The notes below the pieces were generated by a model. That model did no database searches. It was not told the DNA's origin and saw only the letters and a program-made list of their open reading frames with translations. Both the position numbers and the translations under genes were made by a program. Below, piece by piece: positions 47,985 to 61,370 of a stretch of DNA of 64,000 bases; position 1 is the stretch's first letter; each line of letters begins with the position of its first letter. The stretch lies in contig NC_037254.1 in assembly GCF_000002425.4 (NCBI RefSeq), positions 16,436,643 to 16,500,642 on the forward strand, in the 5' to 3' direction. Origin of the DNA: Physcomitrium patens (Eukaryota; Streptophyta; Bryopsida; Funariales; Funariaceae).

Positions 47985-49870
47985 TATATGATTTACAGTT
48001 TCAATAACTTACAACTGATATCAAATGTGATGATGTTGTACTTGTTAGCCAATTTATCTACAAATTATAATATGAGGTAAAAACTTTGATACTCAACTTA
48101 CTTGATCCTCAAATATTGAGTCAATCAATTGACTATATTATGAAGTATGAAAATTATCTTTTTGAATTTCAATCTAAGAATTGTAAAAATACACCTCAAA
48201 ACTACTATAATTCAATGACAATGCTAATATCTTTTCAATACATATATTTGAAAGTAGAAGATATAAAAATTGATACAATACCTTTCAAACTTCTTATCAA
48301 GCAAGAAAAGACATGTCATTATCAAGAATGATTGTCCTTATATTATACAAAATTTAAGCACATTGCTCAATGTTGTCCAAAGAAACAACACAACTACAAA
48401 ATGAGAAATATTACTATTAAAGAAGATATTATATCAAAAAATTAATTTTTCTAGTTAAAATAGAAATCGTGCAATTGGAACATTATGCAATACATAATAA
48501 AGGTCCTATTCTCTCTTAAAAACTTTTTTTATTTTTTTTTATTTTATAATAAATATTATTTTAGGACCTAAATATTACAAAGCCTTTGCCTCGTTAGATT
48601 CAAAAGCTTTAGTATGTTTCTTAAATGAAGAATTTTCTAAAAGACATAGCATATCTATAATGAAGAAAACTAAACTTATTCATATAGAAGTCATGGATGG
48701 TCGACTATTTTCTTCAAAAAATATTATTTATAAAATCCTTCCTATAGAAATAATAATTAATGATCATAGTTAATTTATAATATTTAATATTATTAGATTT
48801 ATTTCTAATTTAATTATTTTAGATTTTTTATGGTTAAAAATATATAATCCAAAAATAGATTGAATTCTTATAGTCTTGATTTTTTTAAAAGTATAACTAA
48901 GAGTATAGTTGATCAAGTAGAAAGTCATAAGTTTAGTACAATTAAACCTATATTTGTAGGTGCAAAAGCTTTCTTGCATGCCGCAAAAAAAAGATTACCT
49001 TATGTCATTTATGTTTTATCTCATTTTAATAGTGAAAAGACTTCAAGTAGCATTTTAAGGCAATATCAAAATTTTCAAGATGCATTTGAGAAGAATGTAA
49101 ATGTACTACTAAAATATCATCCTTATGATTGCTCAATTGACTTTCAAGAAAGAGCTCAACCACTATTTGGACTAATTTATAGTGTATCACAAAATGAGTT
49201 GGCTAAACTCAAGGAATATATCAAAGAAAATCATATGCCATTTTAAAACTCTAGCAAGAGTTTGAATTTTATTTGTAAAGAAAAAGAATAGATTATTCTA
49301 GATGTGTATTGATTATTGAATATTCAACCAAATCATCATCAAAAATAGGTATCTCTTACCTATAATATTAGATTTTTTAATCAATTAAATCAAATTAAGT
49401 TTTATATAAAAATAAATCTATAACAAACATACAACTTGGTATATATCAAAAAAGGAGATGAATGGAAGATTGTGTTTCAAATAAGGTATGGACATTTTGA
49501 ATACAATGTCATACCTTTTGGACTTACAAATGCACTAATAGCTTTCTTGGAATTAATGAATGATATTTTTGAGAGTTTTTAGATGACTTTGTTGTTTGTT
49601 ACTTAGATGATATTTTAATCTATTCTAAGAATATAAAAAAATATAAACTTTATAATTTTTGTGTGTTACAAAAATCAAGAGATGAAAGATTCTATTCAAA
49701 AATAAGAAAGTATTTATTTTATATTACACAAGTTGATTTCTTATAATACATTATTTCAAATGATGGACTTATAATGGATTCTAAGAAAGTTCAAACTATT
49801 ATACATTGAAAGATCTCAAAAATAATAAGAGATGTCTAATATTTTTTAGAATTTGTCAATTATTATATTG
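47984..49870 (+). pseudogene. Old gypsy-1 relative: gag C-terminus to RT
   Basis: Plus-strand decayed copy collinear with gypsy-1 from the end of gag to the RT. Gag: LILNLLDPQILSQ (48086 on), with the zinc knuckle in a shifted frame near 48330-48380. Protease region about 48560-48800. Linker and RT start at 48860-49246 (GAKAFLHAAK, YDCSIDFQERAQP). RT core at 49440-49620 ([15 protein letters not shown], then a broken YLDD box). It breaks off near 49870, where minus-strand gypsy-2 sequence begins. Many stops. Confidence 0.85.
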
Positions 49871-52296
49871 CATCTTGTTCCATATGCATGTCTTTAGAAG
49901 ATACTACATGTCTTACAATGTTCACTTCCAACTTCCAAAGTTCACATTTTGATTGCTTGCAATAGAAGTTACTGTTTTATAGCCGATGCAATACTTCTTG
50001 TAGGTATTACTCATGCTTTCCAGGGATTTTATTATATATAAAGATATCATCAATGAAGAAAAATATATAATTGTCTAAAAGGTCCTAAAACAATATGTTC
50101 ATGTGACCTATGAAAGAAACTAAAGCATTGGTAAGGCCAAAAGATAAAACCAACCATTCAAAATGTCCATAATGCATGTAAAATTATATCTTTTTTACAT
50201 CCTGTCTTGCAATAAGTATTTGCCAATAGTGGCTCCAAAGATCTAATTTATTAAAGATGGTCACACTTTAAAGTTGATTAAAAAGATCATCTATATATTG
50301 TAATAGATATGCATTCTTAACAGTGTATTTATTAAGGTCTTGATAGTCAATACAAAGGCAAAGTCCAGCATTATTCTTGGATACAAAGAGTATAGGTGCT
50401 TTCTATGGCGATGTGCTTTTTCAAATGAGGCCTTTCTCTAAGAATTCATCCAATGTCTTTTATAGCTCTTCAAGTGCTTTTGGCACCAGACAATAAATTA
50501 ATTAACTTGCTATTTGACTCTAAGCAATAGTTCTTTTTGGAAGAGGGTACCTTAATTTAGAGGCATATCATTAGGTAGGTCAATTGAAAAGACATCTTAA
50601 TATTTTTTTATAAGTTGATTTGCTAGTTCTATTCTTTAGCTATCTTTCCTACTATTGATATAAGATTTGAAACGACCATATGTACTAGTTACTTATATTG
50701 TATTTACTTCTTTATACAGGTTGTTCCTACAAGTAAGTCTTTGGTTATAGATTATCTTTCTTCTTCACTTAATATTGAAGTGTAATGAGTTACCTTGCAT
50801 CCACCATCTTTAAGGAGATTGTCCTTGCTACCGAATTAACTTGCATATCTTCTATGTCTAACTATGGTATATCAAGAATAATATTATATTTGAGCTTTAT
50901 CACCTTGAATCTCTTTCTTAAGACATAGGTGTCAATCAACCTCAAGGTTTCTTTTTCAAATGTCTCACTCAATATGTTCTTTCAATTATCTACAAGGTAT
51001 ATACTTCCTCCCTTGATTGCCTTAATTTTAATTCTAAATTAGTCTATAATTTTAGTTGAGATGCAATTTTTTACAGAGCCACAATCTATAAGCACTCAAT
51101 ATGGTTGTCTCTTTAGTAGTTCCGTTAGATGCACCGATTGATTCTTTTTATAGTTGTTTGAAGCAACGCAATTTTTTTCTAAGAGATAGTAGCTATTCCT
51201 AGTACAAGCTCTTTGTGTCTTTACTAGAAAGCCTTATTTTTCTACTTTGTTTCATTATCAACTTGATTGATTTTAAGATTGTAAACTTGTTTTGTTTTAT
51301 TGGTGCTTGAATTTTGACATTTTGGACAACCTCCAATTTGATGGTCTAGCTGCCAATAATAAAAATATAATCCCTTTTGTACCAATATTTGTCATTTTTG
51401 TCGTATTAATGATCTTTGTAGGGCATCAATTTCTATTGGCATTGATTATTGTGCCATAATATTAGATAGTGGCATAGAACTTTGTGCTATAGGTTGTGCT
51501 CTACGATTTTTGAAATTTAGAGCATAGACCCTCTCCACAATCTAAATTATCTCTTTAAATATTTATGGATTCTTTAATTCTATTTTTTACTAGATTCTAG
51601 GTTTTTAACCTTGTAGGAATCAATCTATCATCTTTGCCTTCAAAACATTGCCAATTTAGAGACATAGGAACTTGAATTGGGAGATATAATCTTGTACTGA
51701 TCTAGATTATGTAAGATTTTCTAATTCATTGCATGCTATCTTTTCTACATTGATGGGTCAAAATTGATTCCTAAATTCAATCTCAAACTCCTCCCAATAA
51801 AAAAAAATCTATCTTAAGTTCTATAACTTTGAACTTCATGTCGCTACCAAATGACTGCTACATCTTTCAAATAATTGGCTACATACATAATTCCTTCAGA
51901 GGTATTTTCTTCAGATAGTTGGAGGTATTGTTGCATGTTAAAGAACCATTACCATACATCTTCTTGTCTTGAAGTCCTAAAGTATGTATTAGACTTACTC
52001 AATTTCAGTCTAACAAATGTTGATTCAATATCCTCAAGGCTTCTATTTGTCCTTGCAAAGTAGCTATCTGGTGTAAGAGGTGTTATATTTGAGACTCTAT
52101 TTGGGATTTCTTTTCCAAATCTTTCATGCTATAATTTTTCTACTAGAATCTATTATTAAAATACTTTTTTACTTCTTGATTGACTTTTAACAATAACTTA
52201 TGGTAGCCTCAATATAGTACTTAGTGTGACCACAACAACTAACCTTAAACTAAATGATGATTATTGACATACTACTAAAAAATAGTCTAACACTTG
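49865..52296 (-). pseudogene. gypsy-2 5' internal part: gag, protease, RT
   Basis: Decayed minus-strand Ty3 sequence: gag region about 52200-51400, zinc knuckle trace near 51320 (GGCPKCQ), protease region near 50800-51100, RT from about 50480 ([24 protein letters not shown]) to 49865 (FIDDIFIY box near 50040, then HVVSSKDMHMEQD). The last segment overlaps in content with the segment that opens the 46175-47400 part, so the two halves are not a simple split of one copy. Confidence 0.75.
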
Positions 52297-52308
52297 CTTT
52301 GATACCAA
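52297..52308 (-). other. gypsy-2 primer-binding site
   Basis: TGGTATCAAAGC on the minus strand differs at one base from the standard initiator tRNA-Met site TGGTATCAGAGC and lies at the inner edge of the 5' LTR. Confidence 0.75.
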
Positions 52309-52892
52309 TGAAATAAGATTGGTCTATGACAAGTATTGAAGACCTTTTCAATCCATAGCAATATAAAACCTCATTACAAAGTAGGACAAACTTGACTAAA
52401 GTAAAATTGAACAAAATTTTAAAAAATAAAACATAAAAGACAAAATTGAATAATTAGAATTATAATAAAATAGAGCAAAATAAAAAGATATAAAAATTCA
52501 ATTATATTAAGAAAAAAGATTTAAAGCTATATTTGACCATATGTCCTAAAAGTACCAAGCCAGTTTTATTTATATTTTATTCTACTACCTTAGACTTTCT
52601 AAAATATTCTTAGATAATGGATCTCACTTAGATAATCACCTTAAATGTTTTTTTTGAAGATTTTATGATAGGTCCCACTAAGATAATTGTCCTAAGTCTT
52701 TTTTAGAAGGTTCTATGATAGACCTTACTTACATAACTACCTTAAATTCTTTCTAAAATATTCCATGGTAGATCCTACTTAATCCACTAATCTAACTCCA
52801 ATTCTAAAAGCTTCCATAACTTTTCAAATATGGTTTTAACTATCTATTCCTAAGTATTAATAATACAAATATTTTATTTATATCCTATTACA
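52309..52892 (-). repeat. gypsy-2 5' LTR
   Basis: Partner of 45643-46174. Flanking bases (ATATT after 52892, GTATT before about 45644) could be a decayed target duplication. Confidence 0.7.
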
Positions 52893-53830
52893 ATATTACT
52901 ATTGTTTTTTTACAAAATAGGCTTCTATTTACTTTGTAGGACCATAAATAAGGCTAAACATAGTTGATTGGAAAATAAAATGATAGAAGCACGTCTGAAA
53001 AGGAATTAAGAGTAGATTTTAGGAGAAATTATCTCAAAAAGCCTAGATTTAATACTCTGAGAGGTTTAGTTATCAATCTGGGTCAAGATCAGATTGCAAG
53101 GTACAAAACCATGCACCTAAAATGACTTTGAAGATCTTTAATAGATTGAAGAGTGGAACTTTAATAATAAACTTAATAATATTTTTTTTTAGACATTGAT
53201 TTTGATTGATTTGAGTATGTAATGACTTTGTAAGAGCTTTGCAAAGTCACAAATTTTTGGATGACTTTGGAATTTGAAAATAAAAAGGATATTATGTTTC
53301 GAAAAAATTTATAAGTTTGATAGTAGATCTACAATTCAAATTTTGAAGACTTATGAAAATTATTGTCTAAAATATATATTGTAAAATTGAAGGTTATTAA
53401 ATTTAATAACCTTCAAATATTCAATCAAGTTCAAACTTATAATATTATTAAAGGTTATTAAATTTTAAATAGATTGAGATTTCTAAAATTAGATTTTGAG
53501 TGGCAATTAGAATTTTAGAAATCTTCAGCAATCTACTAGTTGAATTAGAGTGAAATTTATGTATGAGAATAATAGAATTGATTTGCTACATATATGTAAA
53601 TTTAAAAAAAAAATTGAATGGTGTGAAAAGAAAATATTGGCACTAGAAGACCAATATCAAGGTTGAAGAAGTATGTTGGCCAACACCTGAGTGGATTTTG
53701 ATATTTTTCTTCTAATTAATAAGTTGGATTTTCTTCAAATTTTCTATGCTTGTTACTTACTTAGTTTTTGAAAAGTGTGTAAAGTTTTAGGCCAGATCAA
53801 CAGTTTAATTGATATATATTGAGCTTCTAA
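52893..53830. other. Unassigned AT-rich region
   Basis: No gene. A short block near 53515-53560 (ATCTACTAGTTGAATTAGAG) resembles part of repeat X. Confidence 0.5.
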
Positions 53831-54350
53831 ACTATGTTAGAATTAAATTAAGTTGATTAGGTTTTGGTTAGGTTTTGGTTTAGGATTAGGATTAGACCAA
53901 TATTTAGAATTTAGTTAGGATTTAGGATTGGATTAGGATTAAGGATTTGGTTTAGGATTTAAGATTTAAGATTTTTATAGGATTTAAAATTTAGAATTTT
54001 CTTAGGATTTAGAATTTAGAGTTTGTTTAGGATTAAAGATTTAGGATTTGTTTAAGATTTAGGATTTGGCCTAATACTTGATTGAAGTCTATCAAGATTT
54101 TAATTAGGATTTAATTAGGAATTGATTTAGATTTATTTAAGATATATTTGTGATTATTTTAATATTTCTTTAGAATTTCTTAATGATTCTTTTAAGATTT
54201 ATTATGGATTTCTTTTGAATTCCTTTAGGATTTCTTATTGTTTCTTTTGTAGTTATTTAAGGTTTCTTTTGAATTTTATTAAAGCTTGTTTAACATTATT
54301 AAGGTTTAATTAGAGTTTATTTAGTGTTCTATTTAAGTTAGGATTTTGTT
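53830..54350. repeat. Degenerate TTTAGGATT minisatellite
   Basis: A run of imperfect TTTAGGATT and TTAGGATT units, clearest at 53860-54110, fading to the right. It resembles the plant telomere unit TTTAGGG only in part. An array on the opposite strand is at 61370-61760. Confidence 0.75.
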
Positions 54351-54379
54351 GTTGCAATTTCCATTCTACCTTCTACAAC

Positions 54380-54805
54380 CACATGCCCAATGCATTTTTG
54401 AGCAAGATCATATATAATACAATAACATATCTTAAGTATCCAAATAATCTTAGATCATGAATATTTAGTTTATGTTGAAAGAATTTTTTATGAAGAGTTG
54501 GATTATAATTGTTCTATTTTATCTTTCTACAATATTATTTAATTATGGTATTCTTGGGTGTATTAATTGGCATGTAATTCTATATATCTTATTAAATTTT
54601 TGAAATTCTTTTACAAAATATTCTCCTCTTAAATTCAATTTGGTTTTCAAATCTTTTATCTTGTTTTATTTCCAACCATTGTTTTATATAGTATGAACTT
54701 TCTAAAACTTTCACTCTTGATTTTTAAGAAATATATTTAAGAATATTATAAATAATCATCTGTAAAAATTAAGCAATATCCTATATCTTCGAATAATTGA
54801 TATAG
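54380..54805 (-). pseudogene. Copia integrase-core remnant
   Basis: The minus strand reads GEYFVKEFQKFNK, then a broken TPQQNGV(A/V)ER-like stretch (NNIVER then NRTI) at about 54490-54720. This fits a Ty1/copia integrase core. It may belong to copia-3 (42950-45480). Confidence 0.6.
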
Positions 54806-55158
54806 TATATGAAACATGACTAAATTTTCTTTAAGATCTAAAATCCTTTCAATCCATAACAACATAAATTCTATTAAAAAATAAGACAAAATAAACTAGA
54901 AAAAAATTAAATAGAATTAAAAAAAATAAAAAAATAAAAGTTAAAAGAGAGTATAAAGAAACAGAATATAATAAAATAAAAATTACAAAGTTAATTTTAA
55001 AAAGAGAAAAGGACCAAATTCATAGTTGATTAAATGCCTCAAATGGCCTTAATCAATTCTATTTATACTTTGTCCAACCATTTGTGAACTTTCTAGAATG
55101 TTTTTAATAGTAGATTCTACCAAGATAACTGCCTTTCTAGAAGATTCTAAAAGTGGGC
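54806..55158 (-). repeat. gypsy-2-type LTR fragment
   Basis: About 350 bp matching the left parts of the two gypsy-2 LTRs (CTTTCAATCCATAAC, then TTCTATTTATACTTTGTC). It is interrupted at 55158/55159 by the next element's LTR. Confidence 0.7.
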
Positions 55159-55706
55159 CTATCACAGATATATATCTATTATAATTTTTATATAAGTAAT
55201 ATGAATAAGTAGAAGTAGGTAAAAGTAGATTAATTTCATAATAACTTCTATAAAAGCTTTGTAGAAGCTTTTTAGATGGTGTTATAACTTTATATGGATT
55301 TATAATTGATTAATAGGTAAAAACTTGATCAATAAGCTAATCCCATGTCACATGTATTGGTAGCTTGTGGAACAAGTCAACTATATGGCACCCATACAGA
55401 AAACTTGCTTTGTAAGTTAAGATACGTATTATATAAAGTCAACACATTTTTGGAAGTCATATAGAACATCACCACATAGATCTTAGATAATTAGTATATA
55501 TAGAAGTAAGAATGAAGCATTTTTCACTCTTGTCAATTCCTTTCTTGCTTCTAGTCTAGTTTCAAAGTCTCTAATTTCCTTGTCTTTTGGCAATACTCAT
55601 TCCATTTTTTTTTTTTTATAATACATACTTCTCTATTTTTATTTTGTCATATTTCTTTGAAAGTTTCACTTATTTATTTACTTTCATTGAATTCTTGTCC
55701 TTAACA
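55159..55706 (+). repeat. 5' LTR of an old gypsy-1 relative
   Basis: 548 bp collinear with the gypsy-1 LTR (552 bp) in plus orientation: starts TATCACAG (compare TGTCACGG), shares AAGTAGGTAAAAGTAGAT and a (TA)n box before AGAAGTAAGA, and ends CTTGTCCTTAACA. Followed by the same leader, including ATATCAAAG at 55729-55737. Confidence 0.85.
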
Positions 55707-56446
55707 AATTAACAAGAGTATACTTACAATATCAAAGTTTTATCTTTTTTTAAATAAGAATGGATTATTTCTTTTTTTTAATAAGACTTAAGTGTATTAG
55801 GGATTGTAGATTATCTTCTTTTAAATTGATATTTTCTTTAGTATGTTTTTTTTGTTTTCAAGGCTTTTTTTCTATTTATTTTTAGTAATATTAGACATCT
55901 TTCTTTTTTTTAAGTATTATCAAGTCAAAGCTTCTTGAAATGAAGCATACAATAGCACAAATGTAAGAATAATTAAAGGAATTAATGCTTGCGATACATC
56001 AACTCAATTTACTATTAGAGAAAGTAACAAGAATGGCAGGGAGAGAAGATATAGAGATCATTGAAGTTACTTTAATATCTGCACCAAATTATATTCCTTT
56101 TCCTATAGTAAAACATGCTTCTATTATTAGAGAACCAAGGATTGTATTGCCAAAGAAGTTTGATGGCACAAGATCCAAGTTTTGAAGATTTATCAATTAA
56201 GTGCAATTTATAATTGAACTTCAACTCCAAAGCTATCCAACTCTAGGATCCTAAGTTAGATTCATTAATACATAATTTTTGGACTCAGCATTATGATGGT
56301 TTTTAATTTTTTTGAATAACAAGATTTGATATTGGATAATTTAGAAGCTTTTTTAGTAGAATTTTGATCCATGTATGAAAAACATAATATAATTTGTATT
56401 GCAACTAATAAGATCTATATTTTGCAATGAGATAATCAATTAATGT
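55707..56446 (+). pseudogene. gag N-terminus of the old gypsy-1 relative
   Basis: Collinear with gypsy-1 gag: LAIHQLN and EDIEIIEV, then REPRIVLPKKFDGTRSKF (55985-56185). It continues in broken frames to about 56446, where it stops at the same gag position at which the copy at 47984 begins. Confidence 0.85.
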
Positions 56447-57458
56447 TGTGTTGTAATACAACTAAATGATAAAAATATAATCAAAAATAAATTTCTAATT
56501 AATATTTAATTATTTTGGTTCAATAATAACTTAAGATATTTAAACATGGCTTTTATATAAGCATGTTACTTTATTTTCTTATCTTAATAGTTAGTAGGTT
56601 ATAGGTTGGTTAGTAATTTTATCTTCTACATTGTAGAAATTCTTTTATTGCCTTAGAAAGACCATAAATTGATAAAAACAAATTAAAAGAGATAAATGAT
56701 TAAAATGGTTGATATTAGGATTAAATTGAAGGTAGGGTTGGACTAAATTTTTTTTAGAATAGATTCGATTGATATCCATGGATCGATTATTTGTGAGATA
56801 TGGTTGAAATCAAATCTCTAGCTATTATTAAAATGACCATCTAAGACAAAATAGGGAGGCATTTGAATATCAATAATTAGAATTGGAGAGTTAGCTTGAA
56901 GCTTATTTTAGAAACATAAGGTTTATTTTTATAGGATTCAATTAGACTTTGCAATTATTGTTCAAAGTCAAGGTATGTATTGGTGACTTGGAATTTATGC
57001 AATACAATTAGGACTAGTACTTTTAACTAGTTCGTAAAATTAGTATCATATCTATAGTTCAAAATTTGACTATACTTGGTTAATTAGGTGTCCTAAATAT
57101 ATATAATATTTTGTGATAATCTAATAGTATGGTTGAGAGATATCTAGATTTTGATACAAGAAGATATCAAAAGTTTGTAGTTTGGGATTGGAAAGGATTT
57201 CTATAATATTTGAAGATCTACTAGATGGATAAAGGTGAAATTTGACATAGTATTAGAAGACTTAAAGATCAAGCTACTTACCAATTTTGAGTTGAAGCTA
57301 ATAATTGAAAAAAGAGAAATCATTACTAGATAATTTGCATCAACTTTTAAGTTGGCAGCCAAGTAACATCAGTGTGGTTTTTGGACGTTTTCTCACAATT
57401 TATGAGTTGGATTGAGGTGAATTCTTTTTTAGCACATTAAAGATTTATAGTGGTATTT

Positions 57459-57512
<54 letters not shown>

Positions 57513-57830
57513 CTAAATAGATGGTTAGATTAAGAGCTATAGCTCACTAAATCTTACTAATTAAGATTAGGGCTTACAAAAAAAAATCAAAATTACATAA
57601 ATATGAAAGTAATAAGACAATTGGAATTTATGTATAGTTGAGATTATTAAGAAGAGTGTTTTTGAGCACTTTGTATTGGATTTAAGCACTTCGAATTAAA
57701 ATTCAAATTATATTCTTCTTATAAAGGTGAAACATATTAAGATTCTTGGATAATTATAAAATACAATGTCATCTTCCATAACTAGAGGCCCAGTGCATTT
57801 CTAAATAAGAAAACATATAATACTATATAA
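56447..57830 (+). repeat. Repeat X, longer copy
   Basis: About 1.38 kb inserted in gag. Its last 620 bp match 47395-47984. It starts TGTTGTAATACAAC. A long (TA)n tract is at 57463-57510. The size and position in front of the Ty3 internal region would fit a long LTR, but the far LTR is not in the window. Confidence 0.6.
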
Positions 57831-60800
57831 GTGGTGAAGTAGACATGAAATTTTGAGGTAGAAGGTATTAGATTATACTGTAGTTATTTAGAATAGATGG
57901 CACAAGAAGACAAGAGGGTTGAATTTAGAATTTTTGATGGAGCTTTTGGTAGAGCTTTAAGTAGGTTTTCTACTAGTAAACAAGATATGTACTTCAATCC
58001 AAACGTTGCTATGAGCCCAAATTTCACCACTTGATGAAACTGATGCCACATAACAAATTCAAGAGGTAGAATAGGAGAGCTCTCAATTGTGTAATTATTA
58101 AATTAATTTAAATATTTATATTAAAAATTCAATTAATTTTAAGCCTTCTAAGCAATAGTTACCAAAATAAAATAAAAAAAGGATTTAATGAAATTACTAT
58201 GTTTTTGAAGGCTATTTGCATGATTTCTACTTAAATCTCAATGGATTCTTCAAGTTCATTTATATAATCCGTAATTAATAATTTTTATGTGATTAAAAAA
58301 TTATAATTAATTAGATTAGATAAATAATTAATTATTTGAACTTATAAATTATTATCTCTTAAATAATTGATGGTAAAAATAATTAATCAAATTATTATCA
58401 TTAATTTATAATAAAACTAAAAAATGTCTTAAAGATTGAATTAAAAGTAAAAGTTAAAATTCGAAGGTTAAAAGTTAACAATAAAATTTTTAAGTTAAAA
58501 ATAAAAGTAAAAGTAAAAAGTAAAATAAAAAATAAAAGTTATAAATAAAAGAAAGAAGATTAAAGGTTAAAAGTTAAAAATTAAAATCTGAAAGTTGAAT
58601 TATGGAAGTTACAAACTATTGTAAAGATAAAAGTAAAAGTGGGACTAAAGAAAGATAAAAGCAAAGGTATCTTGACAACGCCTAAGAATTGAAGGCAGCA
58701 AACCCTTTTTTACTCCAAAATTTTTCAAAATTTTTGATTAATTCCAAATTGAATGATTTTAAATTCATTGAAAATTTAACTTAAAGGTGCTCTTTTTCCA
58801 ATGAATTAAAATTCAATCCAATACCTAAGCCGTGAGAAATGCTCCTTCAAAGTTGGCTGACCAAGACTACTGTAACAGGCGATCTCTGTCTACTTGAAAA
58901 TTAACCAAAAATTCAATATATCTTTGAATTTAGTGAAATATATTCTATTAGTAGCTCAGCTTAAATATGCACTTAATTCCAAAATTTCACAATAATTCAA
59001 ACAGAATGCATTGAGAAATGCCTTTTCAAAGGTAGTTGATATAAACTACTAATGCAGCCAACCCCTGTGCACTCAAAATTCTACCAAAATTCTGCCCTTA
59101 CTCCAAATCAAGCGATCCTTACCTTGTTAAAAAGCTAACAACAAAAGCTAAAATCATGGAAGAACTCACATCAAAACTCAAAAAATTGAATGATTGATTG
59201 AGGGAAATTGAAGGCTTTTAAACCCTTGAGGTATTTGGGAGGCCGAGGGAACTATCTATCACAATGACCTATGTCTTAATTTCCAATGATCATCATTGAC
59301 TACTACAAATCCATGCATATACAATCACAAGTTTACGATAAGATTAAAAATCTAAACAAAATTTAAGATTAGGATTTACAGCCAAAATTTGGCATAGCTT
59401 TGTCCTTCACCAAAAAGAGGAGAGAGAGAGAGGGCTTGGGAGATCAAGCCACTCTTATGCAATTAAGTGGTGGATTGTGGAAGGTCGGCCACATCTCCAC
59501 CCTTGATATCTAAGATCCCTAGTATAGATCTATAGCCCTAATTCTTCCAAGAGCCAATTTCGTTATTAAGGTTGATGGTTCTTGTAAGTCATCAAGAAAG
59601 TATTTTTTTGATAAATATAACTTCACCATTGTATTCAAAACATCTTTTTATACTAAGATTGACTGCTCACATGCCTCAATCCCTGCTCAATTACATTTTT
59701 TATGGAAGTTATTATTTACAAGGATCTTGGCAATTTTTTTGTAAAATTCTTCAAAATGAGAATTTCATTGTTTCACTTGTATTTTGAAGGAGAGGATGCT
59801 GATCTTGTTTTCTTCACTCCATGGGGTGAATCTAGTACCACCATTGCATTAAAAAGGCTCCTGTTAATTAGAAGAACCACCATGCGGCTTGAATTTGTCG
59901 AATTTGGAAGAAAGCTCAAAACTATCATTGCTAAACTTCAATAAATCTTTTAGAGAATTATAATTCTAACTCATTCTAAATCATATAAAATGATTATAGG
60001 TGTACTCATAGGCTTTTAGTCAATCCTCATAGTAGTGACTAACATCTTTTGAATTATTAAAACTATCTAAGTTGCTATTCTAATTTTCTAACTCTTATCA
60101 CTTTAGTCCTAAATAACCTAATTTAAGGAATTAAGCTATAATTTATACCATCAAAGTTTTTAATTCTAAAAATTCTATAAAACTAAATTTTACTTATATA
60201 AATCTTAATCTAATATGCTTAATTATCATAAAATAGGAAAATAATAGTAATTTAGATTCTAGAGTATAATTGAAAGCTTACATGTGGTGCACCATCTATA
60301 GACTATTTGCTATGCAAATAGAACGGACCCTTGAGTCTCTTGCTAATGACGCTAATGTCTTGTCTAAAGGTACATGGTCAATACAAATGCTTAAGAATAA
60401 GGTTCTTAAAAAATATAAAGTCATAATTTAGAACTTCGATACCAAATCTTATCTACTCTAATATGAATTTTTTAATATTATAATTTAAAAATATTGGAAC
60501 CCATCCTTACTCCTCAAATAATTTCCATTTAGAGCACTATATAAAAATAATTAGATGTTAAGAAGTAGAAAATAAAAATAACCCTGTCCTCCATTGATAG
60601 AACAAGTTTTGACATATAGATAATAAATTACTTCATCCAGCCTTCCTCTTCTATTCATGTGGATTTGGATTAAAAGAGAGAAAGTAAAAATAAAAGAAGA
60701 ATAATAGAACAAAGAGATGTTAATTACTACATGAGAAGCAATGCTCTTCTCTTAGTGATTTTGACCTAACCTATCTAAAATCATTTAATACAAGTTAAAG

Positions 60801-61370
60801 AAGTGATATAAGATTGAATAGTGAGAGCAAAAGATAAAAATTACTCATTCAATGCCTTTCATACTATGTCTTGGACCTAGCACATGGAAGAATACTCATA
60901 TCATATATATCTTTAATAAATTTTTAAATACCATATAATTCATATTATCATACTTAACTTCATAATATTAACAACTTTATTTAGAAATATGAAGAAAAAA
61001 AGAAGAAGAAAAGAAGAAAAAAATTTGAGATATAACAATAATATTATAAAGAGAGGCACTTAGCTGATATTTTAGCTTTGTGGTTGCTATTAAATCTTCA
61101 ATCAACCATTGTCGTGTTATGTGGGATTTGGCTTGAGAATGCTTCAGGCACCTAGTTGTGGAAGATAAAAGGAAAATTGCAACAACAAGTTTTAACAATT
61201 CTAATATATTCTTAAAAAAATTACAATTAACAATTAGCAAACATAATCAAATATTGATCAAATTCCATCAAAATTTCAATGGAATTATATAAAAAACATA
61301 AATTATTTCTAGAGATTCTTTAAAGAATCATAAAAAAATAACATAGAAATTCAAAAAATATACTAAAATA
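57831..61370. other. Unassigned region, possibly a retroelement leader
   Basis: No recognised protein. 58400-58600 is A-rich low-complexity DNA. 58650-59130 is a short tandem array. Short overlapping open frames at 59572-59944 were not recognised. The region could be the long untranslated leader and gag of the Ty3 element whose pol starts at 61.8 kb. Confidence 0.4.
58650..59130. repeat. Imperfect tandem repeat of about 175 bp
   Basis: Three degenerate units begin near 58668, 58840 and 59012. Each carries a GAGAAATGC-like or GGCAGC...CAACCC block followed by a CAAAATT-rich block. Confidence 0.55.

Noticed and set aside
53830-54350. True interstitial telomere array
   Set aside because: The unit is TTTAGGATT-like and lacks TTTAGGG runs.
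59572-59944. Two overlapping short frames near a Ty3 element
   Set aside because: No family recognised and no codon pattern distinct from the background, so not listed as a gene.
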